From Nematostella vectensis (Eukaryota > Cnidaria > Anthozoa > Actiniaria > Edwardsiidae), in NCBI RefSeq assembly GCF_932526225.1, contig NC_064041.1:13639451-13703450 (forward strand): 64,000 bases of DNA, in the 5' to 3' direction. Every line of letters begins with the position of its first letter. The first letter of the stretch is position 1. Position numbers and translations under genes: made by a program. Shown piece by piece: positions 24,601 through 35,800 of this stretch. The notes under the pieces are model-generated. The model saw only the letters and a list, made by a program, of their open reading frames with translations. It was not told where the DNA came from and ran no database searches.

Positions 24601-25341
24601 AATGCTGCAATACAGGAGTTTGATCACCCCAATACTGGTCCAACAACAGAACCCTTTAAAAGCCAGGAAATCTGCTCTGATACTAACAACCAAGATGATC
24701 TCCAAAGTAGACAATGCCAAGATTGCCAAGATGCCAAGAGACTGACTCGCGTGCAGAAAGCAAAGCTTGAAGCACTTGCAAGCTTTGCAGGAAAGCCTTT
24801 GCATGACATCTGCAAGTCCTCTTCAAGGATTGTTGCCAAGTATCTGAAACCCAAAAAAGATCAAGCTACAAACACTCAGACTACTGAACTATGCAGCACT
24901 GAAGCGCAAACAGATAGAATGATGAGCAAAGAGGCAAATACTGGTGAAATGCCACTGTCCAAAGGGCCGGTGACACTAACTGTTAATCCTGCTGATAAAA
25001 ACAAAGGAGTTGGTACCCAGATCACACCTGCTACCCTCCTTGCCAAGAGAAATGCGGAGTTCACTGTTGACTCCTCTCTACCTGATGATAGCGAAGAAGT
25101 TGGGGCGATCCGGATTTCACCAGCCACAAGCTTTGCCGATGGTGATTTGGATGTCACTGTTGATATGACAGCTAGCACAAAACATAGAGGGGCGAAGGCT
25201 AACGGGAATGCAGCAAAAGTCTACTCCTTGTTGGGCCAAAACAGCTTTCATGATCACATCACCCTTCTGGAAACCAGTCGGCGAGTGGTTGAGACAGCAA
25301 TGCAGCTAGAAACCCCTGAGGGTTCCCCAGTAGTGAAGTGA
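21630..25341 (+). CDS. Unrecognised protein with five copies of an LTRxQKARLEA-type motif
   Basis: Three exons, 21630-21665, 22322-22467 and 23817-25341, join in phase (ACTAGA/GTGAGT; ACCAG/GTATGC; CCCTAG) to give 568 aa. I do not recognise the family. A ~24-residue motif occurs five times: RLTRVEKARLEALAAFG, PLTRLQQARIEANKAFKG, RLDRAQKEVIQSFEG, RMTRAQRARMEALQSFGG and RLTRVQKAKLEALASFAG. Each is basic, then an amphipathic helix, then F-x-G and a hydrophobic tail. Copies 1-4 lie in the first ~200 residues and copy 5 is near residue 380. The linkers are Ser/Thr/Gln-rich and probably disordered. Two copies span exon junctions, so introns 1 and 2 interrupt the motif at similar places. No signal peptide or membrane segment. 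The divergent arrangement with MEI1 suggests shared expression, but function is unknown. Confidence 0.8.
22738..22942 (+). mobile_element. Probable tRNA-derived SINE
   Basis: Contains a box-B-like GGTTTGAATCC preceded by a plausible tRNA-like 5' part, and ends about 180 bp later in a poly-A tract (22932-22945). It lies in intron 2 of the 21630 gene. The A box is poorly conserved, so this is a moderate call. Confidence 0.45.
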
Positions 25342-25456
25342 TAAAATATTTGCCACAAAAGGTCTTATAAGCCTGAGGGGGGGGGGATGACAGCTTAATA
25401 GCGAAAATATTAAAGGGCAGTCCATATAAGATTATATCATACACCAATATTATCTA

Positions 25457-25582
25457 GGTAAAGGAAGGTTCATTCGATATAAATTACATCAATACTATCT
25501 ACTAGTTAAAGGACGGTTCATTCGATATAAATTACATCAATACTATCTACTAGTTAAAGGACGGTTCATTCGATATAAATGT
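25457..25582. repeat. 48-bp tandem repeat
   Basis: About 2.6 units beginning TAAAGGACGGTTCATTCGAT, nearly identical, in the intergenic region after the 21630 gene. Confidence 0.85.
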
Positions 25583-25659
25583 TATAGTTATACATAACGA
25601 CTGACAAGCCTTTTTGGTATTACCTAAAACAATGTTTTTCTCTTGCAGGATATTTAATA

Positions 25660-26125
25660 ATGCTAAACATCCCCTAGATAGAGTTTATGGGATTTGGTCT
25701 ATTCATAATGCTAGAAAAAATCCCCTATGTAAGATATATATGGTTCAGTCTATTCATAATGCTAAAAATCCCCTAAGATATGATACGGTTCATTCTATTC
25801 ATAATGCTAAAAAATCCCCTAAGATATGATATGGTTCATTCTATTCATAATCCTAAAAATCCCCAAAGATATGTAGTGTTCAGTCTATTCATAATTCTAA
25901 AAATCCCCTAAGATATGATATGGTTCATTCTATTCATAATGCTAAAAATCCCCTAAGATATGATATGGTTCGTTCTATTCATAATGCTAAAAAATCCCCT
26001 AAGATATGTAGTGTTCAGTCTATTCATAATTCTAAAAATCCCCTAAGATATGATATGGTTCAGTCTATTAATAATGCTAAAAATCCCCTAAGATATGTAG
26101 TGTTCAGTCTATTCATAATTCTTAA
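25660..26125. repeat. ~45-bp minisatellite
   Basis: About ten units containing CTATTCATAATGCTAAAAAT and CCCCTAAGATATGATATGGTT. Copy variants alternate (TAGTGTTCAGT versus GATATGGTTCA), a higher-order pattern. Plus-strand frames over it are repeat by-products. Confidence 0.85.
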
Positions 26126-26818
26126 AAGCAACTGCAATATCTATAGCCGTACCCATGGGCAGATATACTGACTGGATTCAACCATCAAGTTAGGGTGGAG
26201 CTACGCCTTCCATGGTGAAAATGCCATCATGCCCATTGGCGCGCGCCTAATATGCAGGAAACACGATGAGTCCAAAGTCCTGATGCATTTGTAACTACAA
26301 GGGGTATGGCATTGTCCATAGAAATATTGATTTTCTCGCCAACATTTTAGGCACCGAGTCTTTTGGCAAGAAACCATCACAGATAATTTAGGTGGCTCCC
26401 TTCGACTATTGCTTTACGCAGATCTTGATGAACCTCACGATCGGCGTCGCTGAGTACTCCTGTTGGTGCAACGACAAAAATGTGCTAGAATGGTTTTCCT
26501 ATTTCTTATAGGCAGTATAAATATTTACTCGTTTAGACGAATATTTCGTGCATTATTGTTACCCAGCACAGGAGTTTATTTTCTTGTATTTTTAAATAAA
26601 TCTCTTAGAGTGGTTTTCAAAATCCCGTGCAACAAAATGTAGTTGATTAAGTGTAATAGTCAAGCCAGGACAAAAAAGAACAATAACATAAAGTGTATTA
26701 GTACTAAATAGTACTAAACTAAATAGTATTTCACGGCTTTTTGAAAAGCATTCTAAAACAGAATTCATAGATAAGCCACTTTGGGCTTCAAAACTTTTAA
26801 TAAATGAAACCATTTAAG

Positions 26819-29800
26819 TTAATGGTTTATGAAATTCTCTGCAGGCACAAGCCCAAAAAGCAGTCTTCTCTGATATAGACGCTTAGTGTGTGGATACGAC
26901 TAATGTCCTTCCGATCTGTCCCCCCATTGCATTGATGTATAAGTCTTACCTTTCGGCTGCAGCATGTCAAAGGCCATTATACCACTGAACAAGCTGCGGA
27001 TCGCGGGCTCCAAATGAAGCAAGTCTAGGACTTGGGCCAAGCTTATTGCCTCGTGCATTACGGCTTGCCATTGTGCAAAGCTATGAAGCCTGTCGACATT
27101 AAACTGGATTTCATTGACACGACGCGGAGAACGGGTTTTACCATCTTCGGCAATGCGGCGAAGCCTCAAATGAGTGAAGAGAATTGCATTCAGTTCATCG
27201 TTACTAATTGGTGGGTCAGCATTGAGAAGCCAGAAGCGCGTTGCGGCAGCAAACAGCAAGAACTCATATTCTATTGACCTCATAAAAGAAGTGTTGGACT
27301 CCAATAATTCCATCATGATTTCCATTCTCTGATCCAGTGATAACGTAGGGATAGTGCTAAGAGATGGAAGGTCGAAACCATTTCTTGCTTTGATTGTATG
27401 TTCTTGTATTTTATAGGTTTCACCGTCCCTTATATATTCGTTGATTTTCTCTCCTTGTCCCAAGACAATCGCGTAGATGGCCTGACGTAGCGTGAACGTA
27501 CAATAATTGGCTGATTTCTGTTGTATGTTCTGGACCTGTATCTGTAGTAGTGCTACGTTGGTCATTAAGTTTGAGATATAGTAACTAGGAAATGAGCCAT
27601 TTCGATGGTTTTCCAGCACCCAAGTAGGTACCGGTAAAACACTTGCATTATTATTACCATTAGCCCCAACATCTGACGTGGAAGCACCACCAGCCCCCAC
27701 AACTGACGAGGAACCACCACCAGCCCCCACAACTGACGAGGAACCACCACCAGCCCCCACAACTGACGAGGAAGCACCACCAGCCCCCACAACTGACGAG
27801 GAACCACCACCAGCCCCCACAACTGATGAGGAAGCACCATCAGACGGATCGTCAACACTTTTATTACCTGTAACAGCTGATGCGTTGCTGTCGGTGAGAA
27901 AGTCGAGAAGAGGTGATCGTGGAGGTATGCGGTAGCTATCTATCGACATGTACAGGGCTTTCTTCAAGTCTTCTTTGTCCTTTTCCCTTGCAAGACTAAC
28001 AACAGCTCTTGTAGCCTCTTCGACACTACTGAACTTACGAAGAAACTGGGCAGTGTACTCGATCCTTTTCAGGCCACGTGGCATGCTGTTTTCGATTTCG
28101 CTTTGGATAGACGTAAGCATGGAAGGGCTGACATAGTCGCTTCCAATAATCGAGGCTAATAGGGGAAGCAAGTCTGGCTTCAAACCGAGATGCATAAGAA
28201 ACGCTTCTCTGTGGTAAATCGTTGCCTCGATTCGTTCTTTGCGTGAATGTCGCCAAATGAGATAGTCGAAAGGAATAAATCCAGCTTGGATATCGAAGAT
28301 GAAAAAGTCATTGTCGCTGCTTGTTACCGGGCACTTGTAGCAATTAGCCAAAGAGGCGATTTCTTGGTCTGCCTCACTGTCAGAACAAATAAGATATATA
28401 AACGTTGGGAAGTGATTAATTGACGAGAGAAACAAAAACATGTAACGCCAGACACTTCTCAGAAAGCATTTGATGTTTCACATGTAACACCAGACACTAC
28501 TCAGAATGCCTTTGATGTTTCACAATTAACACCAGACACTTCTCAGAAAGCCTTTGATGTTTCACATGTTACACCGTGGACTTATCAGGAAGCCTTTGAT
28601 TTCTCACATGTAACACCAGACACTTCTTAGAAAGCCTTTGGTGTTTCACATGTAACGTCAGAGACTTCTTAGAAAGGCTTTAATGTTTCCCATGTAACGT
28701 CAGACACTTCTAAGTGTCTGACATTAGCCCTGCCTTTCACTGACCCCACATCAGACAGGGCTAATGTCATAATAGACCTGATCCTCGCCGAAGTTATCAA
28801 AGGAGTTCTATAATATTCTTATTGCCCGTTGATGTGGAAGGTTTTATCTTCAATACGGCAGGCAAATCTAGCAGAAAAAGCGAAAAAAGCTCTTTTCGCA
28901 CTAAAAAAGGGTATTCTCTCTAAGCATTATAACATCACGCCAAACCTACAGCAAGACTTATTTGATCGCTTAATTAAACCAATCTCTTCTATGGGTCCGC
29001 AATCTGGGGAACAGAATCTCTAAAATTAATTGAAGCAGTTCAGCTGAAAGTCTGCAAATGGATTCTTAAAGTACATAGCAAAACAACTAACTTGGCGGTT
29101 CTATCGGTGTTGGGGCGCTACCCTCTAGAAACAGGATTAAAATAGGGTCCTTCGTTACTTCAAGAACGTATCACAAAGTGACTCCTCCAGGCTAATACGC
29201 CAAGCTTTCAGAGTATCTGAAGACATGGCTTGTAAAGGAGAAGATTGCTTTGCCTGCTAGGTTCCTGGACGACACAGGGTATAGCTTGGATTAAAGAAAT
29301 ATCTATGACCAGACAGGTGCAGGTCCATTATTTCGAACTTGATCACATCTCTTTTGATTGTTTATATAATCAAAAGGTTTGCGGGAACCGAATGCATCTA
29401 TGCCAAACCTAGGAATGGCACTTCCCTTCTGCGACTACAGTCTTTATTTTTTTATAGGAACCAGGGGTGGATCCAGACTGATTCCAGTGAATCACTCAAA
29501 ATCCCCCAGATAAATGTTTTTTTTTTTTGTAGATTTGAATTTTAAAATTCAAATCTACAAAATCTAAAACGTTAAAAAAAAAATAAACATCCATCTGTTG
29601 TCTGTTATTTAAACACTATTAGACCTGCTTCCTGGGTTGTTTCGCTGTTATTCTTTTAGCGCTTAGACAGCATCTCCGGCCCCCCCCACGGGAAATATTG
29701 TTCCTGATGGTCAGTGATAAATCTAGTTTGGTGGAGGGGACCCATTTAGAAATTTTGCGCGTGTATACAAATTATGCGCGTGTTCTGGAACCACTCAAGC

Positions 29801-32800
29801 TCTTCACCGATTGGCTACGGCCCACGCGGAACTACTCAAGCTCTGTTTTGAATGGTTGCCATAACGTGTGAATCACTTTGGAATCAGTTGACAATAAAAT
29901 CCCGATGCTACCCCTGAGAAAGTAGGCCTTTGCTTGCTTTAGCGTGTGATTTCTTGTACACATCATAGACTAACAACTAATATCCGTGTAGAATCTCTAG
30001 ATAAATATTTTCTAATGCGCCTGACATTGTACATGTGAAAAAATGAGGCTTGCAATACGCCTGGAATTCGACTGTCCTGCCACTATCGATATGTAGCCAA
30101 ACTGCCTTTTACTGACAATCCCAGATATGTAGCCAAACTGCCTTTCACTGACAATCCCAGATATGTAGCCAAACTGCCTTTCACTGACAATCCCAGATAT
30201 GTAGCCAAACTGCCTTTCACTGGCAATCCCAGATATGTAGCAAAACTGCCTTTCACTGACAATCCCAGATATGTAGCCAAACTGCCTTTCACTGACAATC
30301 CCAGATATGTAGTCAAACTGCCTTTCACTGGCAATCCCAGATATGTAGTCAAACTGCCTTTCACTGGCAATCCCAGATATGTAGCCAAACTGCCTTTCAC
30401 TGGCAATCCCAGATATGTAGCCAAACTGCCTTTCACTGGCAATCCCAGATATGTAGCCAAACTGCCTTTCACTGACAATCCCAGATATGTAGCCAAACTG
30501 CCTTTCACTGGCAATCCCAGATGTGTAGCCAAACTGCCTTTCACTGACAATCCCAGATATGTAGCCAAACTGCCTTTCACTGGCAATCCCAGATATGTAG
30601 CCAAACTGCCTTTCACTGACAATCCCAGATATGTAGCCAAACTGCCTTTCACTGGCAATCCCAGATTAGGATATAGGTTTTTTCGCTTACTAAAAACACC
30701 ACAGGTAGCCCAGGCTCACGGCAAGTGTAGGTTTATTACAGAGTTTATTATATTTTTTTTCACACCTAACTAGCGAAACTAGTTTACTTCCATCGTTGAT
30801 CTACTTAAATTCGGCCATTTTACAGAGTTTGTAATATTTTTTTCAGGCCTTTCTAGCGAAACTACCGAAATTTTATTATTTCCGGTATTTTTTTCTCTTT
30901 ACTTCTCTAATATCTTAATGATTACGTCATATTAATCACATGATCACAAACATTGTAATTAGCATATAGCACATGTATGATTAGGAAATCACACAGGAAT
31001 CACACAGATCTACAATAAACACGTACCGTCTTCACTCATGGCTTTCTGATAGTAGAACCACGATAAGGTCACAACATTTGGCGACGAGGAATAGGAATTC
31101 TCAGCAAAGCAGAAGAGTAGAAGAATGACAAATGATACGGCAGATACGAGTTCGGGCGTAGCGCGGCGACCAACCCGAACAACATCACCGTAGTAAACCG
31201 ACAACTGAGTATCAAACCCTTCCACATCAACACCGACACCAATGACACGGCAATCCGATGGGATAAGTGGAAGAAGGACATCGAAAGATAGTTTCGCTTC
31301 TTTGGAATAACAAAACGAGAAACAAAGAAAGACAGCCTGATAATCTACGGCGGCCCGCAGATCGCCGACCTTGAAGACTCACTCCCTGAGCTAACTGAAC
31401 AAGCCGGGGACAATGCCTACACAGGACTTTTAAGGAGGCAGGATAAGAATTTCTCCCAAGGAAGAACAAAGACTACGCCAGATTCCAGTTCGGAAACCTT
31501 ATCCAAGCCGACAAAGAGAGCATGGCGCAATATTACACAATGATCCGCAGAAATGCGGATTCACAGACGAAAACGAGGCGATTCGAGATCATTTAATCAA
31601 GACTATGAGAAGTAGACTATAAGAAAGAACTTAACTCTGACACAAATACTAGACGAAGCAGCGATAGATGAAGAATCAAGCGCGCAAGCGGCAGCCATCG
31701 AAAGGAAGCTTAAGGAGGAGTCGGAATCTCAAAGGGTGAAACAAATCACAAAGCGACACACGCGCGACCAACACCACAATTAATGCGACCGATGCGGAGC
31801 GAAACACAGCACAGGCAATTGCAGAGCCTATGGAGCAGAATGCCATAAATGCGGGAAAAGAAATCACTACGCTCGAATGTGTAGGAGCGGCGCAAATACA
31901 AAAGACGAAACAACCTCAGAACGGCAAGACCAACTCGGGAAACATCAATCAAGGAACTTCGGAAGCCGAAACAAAGGAAAAGGACGCCGACAGATTCGAC
32001 ACGTGGAGCGAGAAAGCGACACCGAATCAAGCAAAACAGAGCGACGAAGATATCAACCGTATACTCAAACATGTGAATATCCGCAAGACAAGCACAGTTC
32101 CATCCTCGACGAAAGCGAACAAATACAGGATTTGGATAAACGGAGTCAAAACAACCGTCGAACCGGACACCGAAGCTGATGCGAACGTCATGGACGAACA
32201 ACATCTAAAACCACTTCAAAACGCCCAACCGGAAGTGCAGCTAATGAAAACAACGCTGAAACTCAAAACGCTTACAGAGGACCTTCCCGTAATCGGTGAA
32301 ATCAACGTGACCATAGCCAATGAGACCCGAAGTACCGTAGCAAGGATCGCGATTATCGGCGGAACCATCGACTCGCTACCAATACTAGGCAGAGAGACAC
32401 TCGAAGAACTTGGGATGGTGAAATTCGATGCAACCGGACGCCTGAAGCAACCCAGCAAACACATACACAAGGTACAGACCGGAAACGAGCAGCGGGATCA
32501 AATAGTCAACAATTACACACAGCTCTTTTCGGGGATCGGAAAAGCACGACGAGACGGGAAAGATATCGAAATTCACCTACCCATGCAAGACGACGCACAG
32601 CCTGTCATCCAGAAACCGAGACGAGTTCCATACCACCTGATAGAGCCACTAAAGAAAAGGATGAAAGAGTTCGTCGATAACGACATCATGGAGCCTGTCC
32701 CGGAACACGAATCGATAACATGGTGTTCACCATTAGTGGTCCAACCAAAAGCGAAGAAGCCAGGAGACATCAGAGTGAGCCTGGATCTCCGAGTGCTCAA

Positions 32801-35800
32801 CAAATCAATGCAGCGCACACGACAAGTCCAAGCACCAATTACCGAGGACTTTATCGCAACATTCAAGGACTGTCGAATGTTTAGCAAACTAGACATGAAT
32901 CGCGGATACCACCAGTTTGCACTAGACGAGGAATCGCGAAATCTGATGACATTCTCCACCCCAGAAGGAAACTATCGATACAGACGGCTAGCGTTCGGCG
33001 GCGTTAACAGCCAAGACCTATTCGACGCGGAAATGAACCGTATTCTTTCGGGACTCCAGCGAGTGCTGAACAATCGGGATGATATTCTTATTGGTGGACT
33101 AAACGAAGACGACCACAACAAGAACGTCGAGGCAGTATTAAAGCGACTGGAAGCGCACAACTTAACACTGAGGAGAGAGAAATGCGATTTCGGCAAGACA
33201 AGCATCGAGTTCCACGGACATCTCTTCACATCAGAGGGGCTTAAACTCAGTCCAAACAAGGTAAAAGCAGTACGAGAGTGCGCACCACCGCAGTCTAAAG
33301 AGGAACTTGTATCATTTCTTCAAATGATGGCATACCTGTCTCGCTACATCACCAACTTCTCAAGTCGATGCGAACCTCTGTGGAGACTGACACACAAAGA
33401 CGCAAGGTTTGAATGGAACGACGAGCAGCAAAAGGCGTTCGAAGACCTGAAGAGAGCGATAACTACTGCACCAGTCCTGATTCCTTACAAACCTGAACGG
33501 CAAACGCTGATTATCTGCGACGGCAGCCCAACTGGACTAGGAGGCGGTTTATTTCAGGAGAATGACAAAGGATACCAACCTGTGCACTTCGTGAGCAGAA
33601 CGCTGACACAGAGAAACGCTATTCACAAATCTAGAGGCGCTTGCAGCAGAATCTACTACCACAAGCCTTAACATGTACCTCCTAGGATCACCACACTTCC
33701 AACTGGCGACAGATCACAAGCCATTACTACCGCTGTTGAACAATCCAAGAGCGAAGTTACCGCCACGTATAGAGAGGATTGTGATGAAAATGCAAAACCT
33801 CGATTTCACAGCAATCTACATCGCAGGGAAATCCAATATGACGGATTATCTATCAAGACATGCGATTCCAGACAAAAAGCAATCGGACAGCGAGCACTAC
33901 ATCAAAGCAATAATAGAGACCAACCACGCAGTTGTCATGGAAACCATACAGACAGCAACAAGAAAAGACCGAGTACTGCAGAAGTTACAGACAGCACTTC
34001 ACACGGGACAATGGGACAAAAACGACCCTGACCTAGCACCGTACTATGATCTACGACAGAGATCTACACAAGCGACGACGTAGTGTTAAGACTGGACAAG
34101 ATAATTCCACCTGAATCCATGAGGGACAATATAATCACAATCTTCCACAAGCAAGGACACTTAGGCATCACAAAGACAAAGGAGCTACTAAGGCGGAAAT
34201 ACTGGTTCCCAAGAATGAACAAGCGGATTGAGGACATCGTTAGCACATGCTTCAGCTGCCAGGTATCAACAAACACACATCACACCGAGCCAGCTAAAAT
34301 GACAAGCTTACCAGAAAGACCATGGGAAACGGTGGAGGCAGACTTTTGTGGACCATTTCCAAACAAAGAATATGTACTAGTGGTCACAGACCAGTATTCA
34401 CGATACCTGGAAGTAGAGTTTATCACATCAGCACTTAAACCATCCCGGGATAAATGGTCTTGAAGATATGCATCCAACCAAGGTGTTGGCAACTATTCTT
34501 AAGCCAAATAATAGCACAGGTTCTTTGACAAATTTCAAATCGAACAAGGAAAGAAAAGCACCCCTCTCAATAAAACGCTCAAAATACAACACAAGGGAGA
34601 GAGATCAGCAAACACAGCTCGAGAAACAAATAGATACCTTTATTCTGATCCTCCAGGTTCATTTCCATAGCCTCAAAACACAATGTCCACTCCTTGAAGG
34701 CTTGTAAAACCATGAAGATGCCTTTACGGATTAAAAGCATTCTAGGAGATCCAGGGAAAGTCTTTTCACCTCGAAGCCAAACAAATCAATTCCAGCTCAT
34801 ACAGACCCAGAATAGCAGTGTAAACAATTTTGGAATCAATCTGGTTTCAGAAAAGACAGCATTTAGGAGAGCTGTGGTGTGGTGGTCATTAGAAAATTAT
34901 TTTCTCATCCAGACAAAGCCAAACCAGAAAAAATCATCATGAATCCACCTTTGCTTGTAAATATCCATAAGCAAAGCACTCAATTATGCCCCAAAAGACT
35001 TCATGATGTCCTGAGACACTCTCCTATTATGCTCATAGCATGCTCATGCAATTCAAGCAACCATCAACTTGTTCGCCCCATGACAGGTAATCCGGAATCC
35101 GGAATCCATGAAAAAATGAGATATGGGATCCGGAATCCATGAAAAAAATGAGATATGGAATCCGGAATCCATGAAAAAATGAGATATGGAATCCGGAATC
35201 CATGAAAAAATGAGATATGGAATCCGGAATCCATGCTGCTGGGATCCGGAATCCACGAGAAAAAACCCACATGGAATCCGGAATACAGAACCCTATTGGA
35301 GAACCTGTCATGGGGCGAACTTGTGCTGGCTTCAGCACAACAACGAGGGATTAAAGTGGGGACCGCAAAGCACTGTTGGAAAGCTTGGATACCGCTGACT
35401 AGGTGCAGCTGTGTTTGACTTTGACGGGCTGTATAAAACTCAGAATAGGGAGGGAGGTATCGGTTTTCAGTCTGTTTTTTGTAAATTCAGCTCAAAAATA
35501 GCCAGGAGTCAATGGGTTAAATTCGGCCGTTTTAGAATCTGTACTATGTATTTCCTGTTGCATCAACTTTTCAGTCAATTATTATTTCATAATTAATTTG
35601 TTATCAATAAGTTATTAATTACTAATCAATCTTAATTTAAATAATGTTTAATCTTTGTTATACATGAAATCTGGTACAAGAGCGAATACTAGCTTAGATT
35701 CACCGACTACCGACAAAGATCGATAATTCTTATCGAATACCGACAAATTATGGAAATTTTAACTGACTACCGACATGCAGACCCCCCAATCCAGACTGTT

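Noticed and set aside
21630-25341. RPA32-binding helices as the identity of the five motifs
   Set aside because: The motifs share Q-x-x-I/L-E spacing with those helices but lack the conserved N-R-x-x-A-L core, so homology cannot be claimed.
30083-30658. 191-codon minus-strand repeat protein (VKGSLATYLGL units)
   Set aside because: It is a by-product of a 36-bp satellite whose period is a multiple of three; no promoter, splice site or unique coding sequence is attached.
30088-30664. CRISPR-like array appearance of the 36-bp repeats
   Set aside because: Units are directly adjacent with no spacers, and the genome context is eukaryotic.
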